NCBI GenBank assembly: GCA_032717465.1
Contig: CM064658.1
Span: forward strand, 9,003,740-9,067,739
DNA length: 64,000 nucleotides
DNA from: Coenobita brevimanus
Lineage: Eukaryota; Arthropoda; Malacostraca; Decapoda; Coenobitidae
Direction of reading: 5' to 3'
Both the position numbers and the translations under genes were made by a program. Below the pieces are notes generated by a model. It made no database searches and had not been told where the DNA came from. It worked only from the letters and a program-made list of their open reading frames with translations. Position 1 is the stretch's first letter, and every line of letters starts with the position of its first letter. Below are positions 1-11,911 of the stretch, one piece after another.

Positions 1-239
1 ATATAAATCATGTTGACCGCCGTTAATGCTTTGGTTTCAGTAATGAGATAACACTCAAGTAGCAGTAGTAGATCTGTTCAAGTAGATCCATCCACCGTAG
101 ACAAGTAGCTACCCCTTCAGGGACGGCCAGTGCAGTGAACCATTGCTGCCTTGCTGTGGACGGGTCATTGCAGTGGCGAGGCGCGGGCAAGAGTGTGGAG
201 GTTTGGCTCTTGGATGGACGCAGCATTTGTCTGTCCACC

Positions 240-440
240 CAGGTAACAGTGGCACGGTATTAGGCTGCCCAGCACCCCGTTATTGGCTTATATGTTACCA
301 ACCGGCATTGTAAATGGTTTCTTTGGTTACAGGAAAACCATTATGTTTTCACATAGTGTATAGTCTCCACATAGAAGGAATCGGCAGTACAACATCAAAT
401 GAGTGGATGATGATCGCCACCACCTACCACTTAGTTTGTT
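240..440 (-). repeat. Dispersed repeat family RA, copy 1
   Basis: Read on the minus strand, this stretch matches 7414-7650, 30470-30760 and 33750-34040: a CATCATCCACTC core, then a TGTAACC/AAACCATTTACA block and a GGTGGTAACCATA block. The copies share order and spacing but are diverged, so this is an old interspersed element. I see no coding capacity and cannot name the family. Confidence 0.6.
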
Positions 441-2110
<1,670 letters not shown>

Positions 2111-2124
2111 ATGTGGCAACAAAA

Positions 2125-2422
2125 TACTAAAAAAGCTTTTAAACGATTGAGATCAAACTTGGAAGAGTTGAAGACTTTCCCGGGAATTGATTTCAGATTT
2201 GTTTATTTGCTTGTATTTTTTTAAGAAAAACAGGACAAAGGTCAAAGTCTGACGGAAAGGTCAACTTGAAAGCCTTTGAACAGATTTAGACCTAATTTGA
2301 TGATAGTGTTGAGAGTATGGCTAAAATGAAGTGGCTCGATTTGTCAAAATCAGACAAAAATCAATGTCATAGGTTAATGTCTGTTGTTTGACGATATAAC
2401 TCGAGTAGTTTTGGTTTAGTTT
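2125..2422 (+). repeat. Dispersed GGTCA-rich repeat family RG, copy 1a
   Basis: The block has the hallmarks of a family found seven times in this window: a TTTAGACC/AACTTGG module, a GTTGAG module and AAAGGTCAAAG-type motifs. It is directly followed by the 28-bp minisatellite, and further RG sequence resumes after it at about 3470, so the minisatellite appears to have grown inside this copy. Confidence 0.55.
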
Positions 2423-3414
2423 ACACAACGTAACAGAAGCACCGAGGGTGACACAACGTAACAGAAGCACCGAGGGTGACACAACGTAACAGAAGCACCG
2501 AGGGTGACACAACGTAACAGAAGCACCGAGGGTGACAACGTAACAGAAGCACCGAGGGTGACACAACGTAACAGAAGCACCGAGGGGAACACAACGTAAC
2601 AGAAGCACCGAGGGTGACACAACGTAACAGAAGCACCGAGGGTGACACGACGTAACAGAAGCACCGAGGGTGACAACGTAACAGAAGCACCGAGGGTGAC
2701 ACAACGTAACAGAAGCACCGAGGGTGACAACGTAACAGAAGCACCGAGGGTGACACAACGTAACAGAAGCACCGAGGGGAACACAACGTAACAGAAGCAC
2801 CGAGGGTGACACAACGTAACAGAAGCACCGAGGGTGACACAACGTAACAGAAGCACCGAGGGTGACAACGTAACAGAAGCACCGAGGGTGACACAACGTA
2901 ACAGAAGCACCGAGGGGGACACAACGTAACAGAAGCACCGAGGGGGACACAACGTAACAGAAGCACCGAGGGGGACACAACGTAACAGAAGCACCGAGGG
3001 GGACACAACGTAACAGAAGCACCGAGGGGGACACAACGTAACAGAAGCACCGAGGGGGACACAACGTAACAGAAGCACCGAGGGGAACACAACGTAACAG
3101 AAGCACCGAGGGGGACACAACGCAACAGAAGCACCGAGGGCGACACAACGTAACAGAAGCACCGAGGGTGACACAACGTAACAGAAGCACCGAGGGTGAC
3201 ACAACGTAACAGAAGCACCGAGGGTGACACAACGTAACAGAAGCACCGAGGGGGACACAACGCAACAGAAGCACCGAGGGGGACACAACGTAACAGAAGC
3301 ACCGAGGGGGACACAACGTAACAGAAGCATCGAGGGGGACACAACGTAACAGAAGCACCGAGGGTGACACAACGTAACAGAAGCACCGAGGGGGACACAA
3401 CGTAACAGAAGCAC
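2423..3414. repeat. 28-bp minisatellite, about 35 units
   Basis: Tandem copies of a 28-bp unit with the core ACGTAACAGAAGCACCGAGG fill almost 1 kb. Most units are 28 bp; several lack a CA pair and are 26 bp. Variation is concentrated in the GGGTGACA/GGGGGACA/GGGGAACA end of the unit, and runs of the same variant lie next to one another, as expected if blocks of units were copied together. The unit has no stop codon in any minus-strand frame, so all three minus frames stay open for over 300 codons; these frames are artefacts. Confidence 0.97.
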
Positions 3415-3860
3415 AAAGGGTCAGCCGAGGACTTGGAACTTTGATTGAGGTCACGGTCACTGGGGAAGGCCAGGCTGAAGAGTTTTGATCTGATCTGGAC
3501 CACTCCTATTGGCAAGGATGAAGTTCTGGCAAAGATGAAGGAAATAAATTCTTTAGAACAACCGGTCCAAAGACCAGACCTCAAGGCAAAGTCAAATGTT
3601 CGACCCTTTGAAAAACTGCAGGGCGTGGGTGAGCTAGCCTACTCTCCGAGTGCTTCTGGTTAATTTTGCTCTATTTAGTATAAGAGAACACTCTGCCGAC
3701 TTAAAAATATATTATCATGCTGCTGAGTGTTTAACTTTCTTAGTGGGATGAGTAGATCAGTCTGACATTAGGCATCTGACACAATGAAATTCTTTCACGG
3801 GTAACCTTTCAAATGTAAAAACTATTGACACTTCTTTCATCTGTTACCTGGTGGCAGAAT
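3415..3860 (+). repeat. RG repeat copy 1b, then unassigned sequence
   Basis: From about 3470 to 3615 the sequence resumes the RG family (TTTTGATCTGAT, GGACCACTCC, GCAAAGTCAAATG). From 3620 to 3860 nothing is recognised. Confidence 0.45.
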
Positions 3861-6480
3861 TTCTCTTATTATGTGGGCGATTTTATGCTCACTGTCCTGA
3901 CTGAGGTGCATGCAACAGACACATCATCGGCTGGCCTAGAGAGAAGGTTTCTACATCACCCCTACTACTGAAGTTACAGTGCTGGGTGATTTTAATGTCC
4001 ATAATGCAGAACAGTCATTTCATGATGCCAGAACTGACGGTACTAGTCAAGAATACGATCTGTTTGCAGAATCGTTAAATCTCACGCAACTGGTAAAACA
4101 ACCAACCAGAATACCAGATAATGCTGATCGTAGTGCCCATCTCATGGATCTGTTCCTCACAAAATAATATCCTAGATCGATACAGGATAAGGTACTGTCA
4201 CTACTTGGGTCCTCCTACCACAATCTTATTAAAACATCATTCGTCATGTGCCCCGAACCTCCCCGTTCTGAACCAGTCAGGGTGGCAAGATGGCATTTTG
4301 GTAGTGCAAACTTATAAATAATCTACTTGCTATTCCATGGCAGTCCTTCTTCTCCACTGACATCAGTTCTGCGCAGTCCCATTTAAAAGACTGAACACAA
4401 GTTGGTGTGGAATTCATCCTGCCCTGTCAACAATTTACTAAAAGATCGGACTCCCCAAATGACTCGACTGCAATTGTGGCAGAGCAACGGTCCAAAAGAT
4501 TTTATCATATAACTGTTACTTAAAGTAAAAAAAAACACACACACCTAATCCCTTGATTACTTCAAAACTGCTCGAAGCCACACACAAGCAGTCATAAACC
4601 TTGCTAAATCAAACGTTCTTCACAACCAAGCGCCCAAGCTATTAAGTAATCTTAATGACAGACTATTTTGGACAACTCTCAGTTCCCTCAATAGTAACTT
4701 TCAGAAGTCTGTCACCCATTCCTCCACTAAAATCTTCAGAAGTAAACACTGTACGAGTAAATGACTCTTATGGAAAAGCCAACATTCTTGCCTGTACGTT
4801 TGCCAAAACTCTATTTTAGAGGAAATCTGTCAGAACGTTCGTGCACTAGAACTTGACTTTCCCTAAATTGCTCCACTAAAGATACATACTAGATACTTAA
4901 ACACTATCCTGAATATTCTGTCAACCAACGTAGCTCCAGGTCCAGATGGAATTTCCTCAATAGTTTTAAAGTATTCGCCAGAACTTGCTCCTGTTCTAGC
5001 TAAATTATTCCGGCAATGTTTACGTACTTTTAATTCACTGTTTACTGGAATCCACCCAGATCCAAAGAAAGGAAGTTCCTCTGATTACAGACCCATAGTT
5101 ATCACATTTTCTCTTAGTAAAGTAGTAGAGATTGTCATTAATAGGGACACTATAAAACATCTTGAATCCAATAACTTAATTAGCGACAAACAGTATGATT
5201 TTCGCCGAGAAAGATCCACTGTTGATATACTCAGTCTCATTACTCATTCAGTCCATCGGCCAACTGACCAGCATGGAGAAACTCATGCAGTAGCCCTTGA
5301 TATCTCGAAAGCTTCTGGAAGTGTAGCACCGTTCCCTGTTATCCAAACTCCCTTGCTACGGCCTATCATCATTGTTTTCATCTGATAGCCTCATATCTTA
5401 GCAACAGAAAGATCAGAGTAAAGGTAGTTGATATATATTCCAATTTCCATTCAGTTAATGCCGGTGTGCCACAAAGATCAGTCCTGGCTTCAACCCTCTT
5501 CTTCATCTATACGAGTATTAATGATTTCTTGTCTGTCACCCACAATCTCATTCACTCATACAGATAACTCAACGCTTCACAGTTCGTTTACAATTTACCG
5601 CTCATTCACAAACTCTGACATCTCTAACTTCTAACTCAGCACAGCAGTCTCCACAAATCAAGACTTATCTATAATCACTGACTGAGGACAAAATAACATT
5701 GTCTCATTTAATCCTAGAAAAACCAAACATATCCAAAATACATAACAGATAGGTACTTCCTGCTTCCTATATTACCTTCAATGCAGTGAATATTCCCATC
5801 TCTTAAAGTATTGAAATTCTCTGTGTTTCGCTTAACAATAATGTCAGCTACACCTCTCACATCTGATCACCTGTAAAAACCACCTCAAAGAAACTTGAAT
5901 TAAATTGTAGGGTGTCCGTAACTTCTTGACTGACAGGCAGTTGACTGTAATTTACTAGTCTTTTGTGCTCTCAGCTGGAGTATTGCTCATCCCTGTGGAG
6001 TGAATGTGGACAGGTTGCACTAAAACAAACGGATAAAATTAAGAACAAAGCTATAAGAATAATAAATAATCTTGCAATTACAAATGAATTACCTCTTTTA
6101 CATGTAAGACAGAATGTTGCCTCCCATTCATTATTTTACAGATACTTTTATGACATATGCCCAGACAAAGTTGCATCCTTACCCCGCGCTGCTTGGGCAT
6201 CTGGTAGCGCTCATGACTGGACTGTCACACTGCCATACTGCAGAACTTCTGCCTATCAGAATTTCTTTATTCTCTGAACTGCTTCTTTTTGGAACTCGCT
6301 TCCCCAGATTATTCCTCCCCCCCCCCCAAACTTCCACCAACGGCAGTTTAAGTCCAACTGTTACCGATCGTTCATAGAACGGGTCACCTGTAATTTGGTG
6401 GATGGATTTTTATTTTTTATGTAACTTGTTTTCCTTCATTAGTTCATTTTCTGTTAAAAAAAAAAATAGTGTATTAAAAA
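3860..6480 (+). mobile_element. Degraded jockey-like non-LTR retrotransposon
   Basis: An endonuclease piece with the LGDFNVHN motif lies at 3979-4167. It is followed by reverse-transcriptase remnants: APGPDGISS at about 4935, and a YDFRRERS block at about 5190. A C-terminal piece at 5963-6277 contains QLEYCSSLWS. These fragments fall in different frames with many stops. The family is the same general type as the element at 41985-43336. An A-run near 6455 may be the 3' tail. The element is long dead; the 5' limit is approximate. Confidence 0.8.
3979..4167 (+). pseudogene. Endonuclease-domain fragment of jockey-like LINE
   Basis: About 62 codons stay open and carry the apurinic-endonuclease-type GDFN motif near the start, followed by a region matching the middle of LINE endonucleases (TQLVKQPTRI, then SAHLMDLFLT). 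The catalytic Asp and Asn of GDFN are present, but the flanking parts of the domain are in other frames or lost. This is a relic, not a functional nuclease. Confidence 0.75.
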
Positions 6481-6589
6481 ATTAGAAACAGTCAAGGAAA
6501 AGGAAATGCCTTGCCACTGCTTACGACCTGTAACTGCTACAAATAAAACTAGACAGCACTCAGCGCATACCTCTGCCAATCCCATTGCA

Positions 6590-6925
6590 GGATCCCGATC
6601 CGGTTCCGGATCCGCCACAAAATTCAACTAATTCTTTCTTGGCTCATGGCCCACCCTTCCACAAAATTTTATCGAAATTCATATAGAACTTTTGGAGATA
6701 TCGTGTGGACAAACACACAAAAAATTCCTGGATCCGGCTGATGATCTAGATCACCACCAAAATATTACGGACTGTTGCTTGGGCCATACCTTACCCCTCA
6801 AGAAAAAAAGAAAAGAAAAAAAAACAGCCAAATCTGTTGATAACTTTTTGAGTAATCCTGGTGGCAGACAGACAAACAAACCAACACTGGCAAAAACCTA
6901 ACCTCCTTGGCGGAGGTAATAACCT
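6590..6925 (+). repeat. Dispersed repeat with GGCGGAGGTAAT end
   Basis: The stretch begins with a palindromic GATCCGG/CCGGATC cluster and ends with an A-rich tract, AGACAGACAAACAAACC, and CTCCTTGGCGGAGGTAAT. This layout resembles a widely dispersed invertebrate repeat known to me from its end motif, but I cannot assign a class. The terminal CCTTGGCGGAGG is nearly self-complementary. Confidence 0.45.
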
Positions 6926-7190
6926 AACTGGCAACCAGAGCCAGTAATCAAAAATAAGGTACATTGTAAACATCTTTGTGATTTTCATACCCATTTCTGC
7001 GCAATTTTCAGCGTCATAAAGAATGAGTATTCAGTGTTAAATAATACATGAAAAGCAAAAAACATGCAGAATATAAAGAGCATGTTTACAAAAGATTTTA
7101 AAATATTTATTGTTTTAGCCGTTAATGGCATGTGTTTGGAAAACTATTAATCTATTTCAACTATCAGAAGACTAACTAAAGGTTCTAAAA
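6926..7190. other. AT-rich, nothing recognised
   Basis: AT-rich unique-looking sequence without exons or repeats I can support. Confidence 0.5.
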
Positions 7191-7403
7191 TACTTCTATT
7201 TTGGTAATTAATAATATGTAATACTTGTATTTTGGTAATTAATAATATGTAATACTTGTATTTTGGTAATTAATAATATGTAATACTTGTATTTTGGTAA
7301 TTAATGATATGTAATACTTGTATTTTGGTAATTAATAATATGTAATACTTGTATTTTGGTAATTAATGATATGTAATACTTGAATTTTGGTAATTATTGA
7401 TAT
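7191..7403. repeat. 31-bp tandem repeat, about 7 units
   Basis: The unit TACTTGTATTTTGGTAATTA plus 11 further bases is repeated nearly seven times with single-base variants (AATAAT versus AATGAT). It is AT-rich with no coding content. Confidence 0.95.
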
Positions 7404-7413
7404 GAAACAAAAA

Positions 7414-7650
7414 GTAGTGGTAGGTGGTGGCGACCATCATCCACTCACGATGTAGTGCTGCCTACTTCTTCCTTAGCCTTTATCATTCTTTTTCTGTGCC
7501 TGCCCTCCTCTCTTCCTATTTCTCCCATCTTTCCTGTAACTTCTTATTGCTTTTCTTTCTTTTACAGGTGGCTTTACATTGAGTGACGAGTCAAATGGCT
7601 TCCTGTAAGCCAAGAAACCATTTACAACGCTGGGTGGTAACCATAAAACC
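7414..7650 (+). repeat. Dispersed repeat family RA, copy 2
   Basis: It matches the copies at 240-440 (inverted), 30470 and 33750 through the CATCATCCACTC core and the AAACCATTTACAACG and GGTAACCATAA blocks. It runs directly into the RTE-derived element that follows. Confidence 0.65.
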
Positions 7651-7659
7651 AAACCACAC

Positions 7660-7790
7660 GTGCTCCCTACATGTCAACAAGTGGGTTGGTGGAGGATTAG
7701 TGCCCCTTCCAGTAAAACAACTCAGAGTCAAATGGCCACCCCTTGCGGGATTATGGCGTCTGGCAATAGATAGACAGAGCAAAAAGTTTT
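7660..7790 (+). mobile_element. Internally deleted RTE derivative (5' end joined to 3' end)
   Basis: The left half (GGGTTGGTGGAGGATTAGTG and CCCCTTCC...AAAACAAC) matches the 5' leader of the RTE at 56465-56515. The right half (GTGGC/GGCCACC, then GCGTCTGGCAATAGATAGA) matches the RTE 3' end at 44540-44590. Everything between, including the whole ORF, is absent. This is the layout of a short non-autonomous element that could use RTE machinery through shared ends. The left limit is uncertain. Confidence 0.65.
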
Positions 7791-7900
7791 TTTGTATTTA
7801 CTTGAAAATTGACTGAATGCATTTGTCCAATTATCTGGATGTTTTCAAGACAAAAGTTTTACACTGGCAAGGAGAAGGCTTCTCCCTGAGGCTGTGACTG

Positions 7901-7954
7901 TTTTTTTTTTTTTTTTTTTTTTTTTATCAACCATTGGGGCCGAAGCCCCTGGTT
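7901..7954 (-). mobile_element. 3' end of a retroposed RNA: UUCG hairpin plus poly(A)
   Basis: On the minus strand a strong hairpin is followed by A25: AACCA-GGGGC-UUCG-GCCCC-(AA)-UGGUU, then GATA and the A-run (T25 on the plus strand at 7901-7925). The stems are perfect apart from a two-base bulge. It may be the true 3' terminus of the I-type LINE upstream on this strand, or the end of a separate retroposon; the intervening (TA)n and T-rich sequence makes this undecidable by eye. Confidence 0.6.
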
Positions 7955-7960
7955 ATTAAG

Positions 7961-7962
<2 letters not shown>

Positions 7963-8023
<61 letters not shown>

Positions 8024-8059
8024 TTAAACATATATACACATATATACAAACATATATAT

Positions 8060-8092
<33 letters not shown>

Positions 8093-8240
8093 CTTCCGTG
8101 CATACATACAGACACACTTTCATGCAAACGTACATATATATATATAATAATTTTAATCTTATTTATTTATTTTTTTTTTTGTATTTTTATATTTTTTTAT
8201 TTTTTTCTTGGTTTTATATTTTTTATATCTTATATTATAA
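7963..8240. repeat. (TA)n, (CA)n and T-rich low-complexity sequence
   Basis: (TA)n occupies 7964-8020, mixed TATACA units follow, (CA)n lies at about 8070-8092, and a T-rich tract runs from 8150 to 8230. On the minus strand the last tract would be an A-rich tail for the LINE whose coding part begins above 8828. Confidence 0.9.
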
Positions 8241-8349
8241 AGACAAACTAATCTAAAGACCCTAAAACTAATCACCTAACAGACAAATCGCTAACCTATA
8301 CTAAATCCTACAGAGACAAATAGCCAGACCTACACTAATGGTAAAAATA

Positions 8350-8440
8350 CCTCGACTAACAGAACACCATCGACTGCAGATATGTAATGCCTTTCTACAT
8401 GACATACCTGCACTCATCACCTGGTGACTGTCAGTCGAGG
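8350..8440 (-). ncRNA. 3' UTR hairpin 1 of the I-type LINE
   Basis: Three nested stems are visible. The outer CCTCGACT (8350-8357) pairs with AGTCGAGG (8433-8440). The middle CACCA (8365-8369) pairs with TGGTG (8422-8426). The inner GCAGATATGT (8376-8385) pairs with ACATACCTGC (8402-8411) with one mismatch that becomes a G-U pair in the minus-strand RNA. It is probably part of the RNA recognised by the element's own reverse transcriptase; that role is inference. Confidence 0.65.
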
Positions 8441-8587
8441 CACAACCTAATATAGGGGACATCAGTATATGAAAGGGAACCAGACGAGTCAGGAACATTT
8501 CCATATACGTCAGCTGTCGTCCCTAATTAGAATAACTTAAGCAAGATAATATAATGTATTTACATAATTTGTACAAAAAGTGAAGAA

Positions 8588-8678
8588 CCTCGCCCAGCAG
8601 ACCACCATCGACTGCAAGTGCCCAATACCTTCCTATATTGCACACTTGCACTCATCAGCTGGTGACTGTCAGGCGAGG
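8588..8678 (-). ncRNA. 3' UTR hairpin 2 of the I-type LINE
   Basis: This is a second copy of the preceding hairpin about 238 bases further from the 3' end. The outer CCTCGCC (8588-8594) pairs with GGCGAGG (8672-8678), CACCA (8603-8607) with TGGTG (8660-8664), and TGCAAGTG (8613-8620) with CACTTGCA (8643-8650), all perfectly. Relative to hairpin 1 an A-T pair in the outer stem has become C-G, and the inner stem has changed sequence but kept pairing. The flanks (GGGGACAT, CCCTAATTA) are also duplicated. Confidence 0.7.
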
Positions 8679-8827
8679 AACTTGGCTTAATGTAGGGGAC
8701 ATCTATATTAGAAATAGATCGGTGGGAGGAGGAACTATTTAAAATATGTCAACTGTCAACCCTAATTAATATTACAATATATACATATTTACTGTTCATA
8801 AAAAACCATAACCACTTAGTAAAAAAG

Positions 8828-11800
8828 TCACATCACTCTGATCAGTCCGGTCTCTCTCAAGAAAGCCATCAATTTATCAGTCATAACAATGTCCCCATCA
8901 CCCAGGATGGTGGAAAGGGTGAAGGGGACGTCTACTGCGCCGCAGTAATTTATAAGTGAAGCACGTTCACGAATAAATCGCCGACAGCGCAGGATGATAT
9001 GACTAATAGATAACACCGCATTACAGATGTCACAGTGCGGTGGGAAGCGTCTTTCCATATATGGTTTTATGTGGGTTAAAATGGTGGCATTAAGCCGTAA
9101 CCGTGCCAACACTTTTTCTTCTAGGCGACTGGGACGGTTGGCAGTGTCCCAGTCGCCCAGGTACGGCTTACAAGTTGGAATATTTAGTCTGGTCCACTGA
9201 CCTTGCCACAGAAGATTTATTGATTTCTTTCCGAGAGATAGACTCGACCGTAGATCACGAGGAACGTCCCAAGTCTCCTCGAGCTCTACAGCCGACTTTG
9301 CAAGTAAGTCAGCCTGCTCATTGCCGTAGATACGACAATGACCAGGCACCCAGATCAGCGTGAATGACTTGTTGCATGAATGCAACTTATTAACGATGCG
9401 GCCCTGGATCTCGTGAGAGTCCGTAGTGCAAGATGCAATTGCCTGAAGGGCTGATTTTGAATCTGAAAATATGACAAATGAGCCATGCCTAGAATTGAGA
9501 GCATAGTCTATGGCTTTGTCAATAGCAAAAAGTTCTGAAGTAAACACAGATGTATGAGTTGGCAACCGATACCTGAGGGCACATTCAGTCGACCACACAC
9601 TTGCACCCACACATTCACTCGACTTGGAGCCGTCGGTGTACAATTGATGGGACCCCAAGTGACGAACAATGATGTTACGAAACAAGTGGTGGACCTCCGC
9701 CTCCGGCGCATTGACCTTTGGTGCTGGGAGCCATGTAACATCGACTGTAAAGCCGGGTGGCTCCCAAGGCGCTATATTTTTAAGCACCAACTTGTCACAG
9801 TCACTGGGGTCCACATCAAGCTCCTGAGTCAGTAAGTGGAGGCGAGCGGCAAGTGGCCGACGCACCCCCCGCAGAAGGTGGTGGTATTGACGCAGGGGGG
9901 TACAGGCCACATTGCCGATATTACTTTTCCTTAGCGTCCTTATACCGTAGGACAAGGCCAGGTGGTCACGGCGAATACGGAGGGGAGGCACATTCGCCTC
10001 CACTTCCATACGAGTCACACGGGTACACCAGACGGCTCCAAGACACATTCGCAAACATTTATTCTGTAACACATCCAATCCTTTCAGAGTGGCATCGGAT
10101 GCCGAGCCATACACCTGTGCGCCATAGTCTAGCTTCGATCGAATAAGGGACTTATACACCATTAATAAAGATTTTCTGTCAGCACCCCAGGTAGTACCCG
10201 CTAGGTACTTGAGGACATTTAACGGTTTATCACAACGAGCAAGCAAAGTATTAACGTGAAGTTTAAAATTCATTCTACAATCAAAATGTATTCCTAAAAA
10301 TTTTACAGAATTTTGAAATGGTACCGCCTGATTATCCAAAGTTAAGCACAAATTAGGTACGTTACGATTAGTGAAAACTATAGCGGCACACTTACGTACG
10401 GAAAACTTAAATCCCCACTGCAAGGCCCATTGGTGGACGGAGTCAAGGGCTGCTTGAATCCGCCCAGCCGAAAATTGTGCATTACGGGAAGAGTGCCATA
10501 TTGCACAATCGTCAGCGTAGAGCGAGTATTTAAGATTCCTCGGGATGGGAGCTGATGACAGAATATCATTGATCATAATACTAAATAAAGTAGGACTAAG
10601 CACACTTCCCTGTGGCACCCCGTTTTCCTGGATAAATATATCCGATGTTACGTTACGGGGCAATTTGACAGAGAAAGTTCTGTCCCTTAAGAAATTTGAA
10701 ATAAAAACAGGTAAATTTCCTCTTAAACCATAAGCATAGAGCTTCATTAGTATACCGTGTCGCCATGTCATGTCATAGGCTTTATGGATGTCCAAGAACA
10801 CCCCTATCATGAATTCTTTATTGGCAAATGCCTCTGCAATACAATGCTCCAAATTCATTAAATGATCTAGTGAACTTCTGTATTTACAGAAGCCACATTG
10901 TTGATCATTTAACAAATTCTTCGACTCTAAAACAAAAAGAAGCCTATTGTTAACCATACGTTCGATGACCTTACATAGACAAGAAGTCAACACAATAGGA
11001 CGAAATGAAGTGGGATTCATAAGACGACCAGCCTCTTTGGGTATCGGTATGACGTGCGCAAAGTGCCATGAGTTTGGGAACATTCGAGACGCCCAAATCT
11101 CATTGTACAATGCTAACATCTTAATCAGGTTGTCCTGATTAAGATGCTGGATCATACCGTACGTGATGGTGTCTGGTCCAGGGCTGGTGTCTTTACAGGA
11201 TTTAAGGGCAAGGAGCAGTTCATCTAGCGTAAACTCTTGGTTGTACGGGGAGTTTACGTCTTCTGTGGCAAAGTCTAATATCTGTAGCTCAGCCATGCGT
11301 TTATGATGTTGGAAACGCGGGTCATAATTAGCTGAGCTACTCACATGAGAAAAACTCCTGGCGAGGATGTTAGCAACGTCCACGGGCTCGTCATAGATGT
11401 TATTATTTACTTGCAAGGTGGTAATGGGGAAATATGGGCCTTTATTATTTAATATTCTTATGGTGGACCAGACTTTACGTAATGGTGTTGTACGAGTCAC
11501 CGTGGACACAAAGGACCGCCAGGAGTCACGTTTGGCCCTTCTTATTATTCTCCTTGCCTCAGCCCGTGCCTGTTTGTATGCAATAAAATTTTTCTCAGTG
11601 GGCTGACTATCAAAAATCCTGTATCTCCTATTGCGTTTTCTTAATGCTTGTCGGCAACCCGGCGTCCACCAATGTGCTCTATGCTTCGCATGAACTGTAG
11701 AAGTCTTGGGAATAGCAGCCTCAGCTGCGTGTAATATGGATTGGGTTATATTTTCGACCTTAACATCTATGGTCTCCCCAGATATATCTAAATTGGCGAT

Positions 11801-11911
11801 CCTTGAGAAGGATCCCCAATCTGCTTTCTTATAGTTAAATTTTGGAGGTGGAGGGTCCGAAATGATGTCGCATGTATAAGAAAGACAGATGGGTAAATGA
11901 TCACTTCCCAA
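8828..11911 (-). CDS. I-type LINE ORF2, RT-RNase H part
   Basis: The 1027-codon frame is uninterrupted. It opens with the end of the endonuclease domain (GSDHLP at residue 2). Reverse transcriptase follows at about residues 270-530, with PGPD, FRPIVLTS, DIHKAYD (motif A), GVPQGSVLSP (motif B) and the catalytic YADD at about 465. RNase H occupies about 750-890 with all acidic residues visible: YTDGSK, a TSELFAID Glu, FSDSKSA and the GHCRIYGNEQAD block. A CDIC...HIILRC cluster lies near the C-terminus. The first methionine is not the true start; the protein should continue upstream into the endonuclease but is cut off by a one-base deletion near 11955. The RT and RNase H active sites appear intact. 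Confidence 0.92.
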   Translation of the reverse strand: MGSDHLPICLSYTCDIISDPPPPKFNYKKADWGSFSRIANLDISGETIDVKVENITQSILHAAEAAIPKTSTVHAKHRAHWWTPGCRQALRKRNRRYRIFDSQPTEKNFIAYKQARAEARRIIRRAKRDSWRSFVSTVTRTTPLRKVWSTIRILNNKGPYFPITTLQVNNNIYDEPVDVANILARSFSHVSSSANYDPRFQHHKRMAELQILDFATEDVNSPYNQEFTLDELLLALKSCKDTSPGPDTITYGMIQHLNQDNLIKMLALYNEIWASRMFPNSWHFAHVIPIPKEAGRLMNPTSFRPIVLTSCLCKVIERMVNNRLLFVLESKNLLNDQQCGFCKYRSSLDHLMNLEHCIAEAFANKEFMIGVFLDIHKAYDMTWRHGILMKLYAYGLRGNLPVFISNFLRDRTFSVKLPRNVTSDIFIQENGVPQGSVLSPTLFSIMINDILSSAPIPRNLKYSLYADDCAIWHSSRNAQFSAGRIQAALDSVHQWALQWGFKFSVRKCAAIVFTNRNVPNLCLTLDNQAVPFQNSVKFLGIHFDCRMNFKLHVNTLLARCDKPLNVLKYLAGTTWGADRKSLLMVYKSLIRSKLDYGAQVYGSASDATLKGLDVLQNKCLRMCLGAVWCTRVTRMEVEANVPPLRIRRDHLALSYGIRTLRKSNIGNVACTPLRQYHHLLRGVRRPLAARLHLLTQELDVDPSDCDKLVLKNIAPWEPPGFTVDVTWLPAPKVNAPEAEVHHLFRNIIVRHLGSHQLYTDGSKSSECVGASVWSTECALRYRLPTHTSVFTSELFAIDKAIDYALNSRHGSFVIFSDSKSALQAIASCTTDSHEIQGRIVNKLHSCNKSFTLIWVPGHCRIYGNEQADLLAKSAVELEETWDVPRDLRSSLSLGKKSINLLWQGQWTRLNIPTCKPYLGDWDTANRPSRLEEKVLARLRLNATILTHIKPYMERRFPPHCDICNAVLSISHIILRCRRFIRERASLINYCGAVDVPFTLSTILGDGDIVMTDKLMAFLRETGLIRVM

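Noticed and set aside
2423..3414. CRISPR-like array
   Set aside because: Units are contiguous with no unique spacers, and the context is an animal genome.
2321..3584. Three long minus-strand open frames (332-387 codons)
   Set aside because: They run through the 28-bp minisatellite, whose unit lacks stops in every minus frame; all three frames are open at once, so openness carries no coding information.
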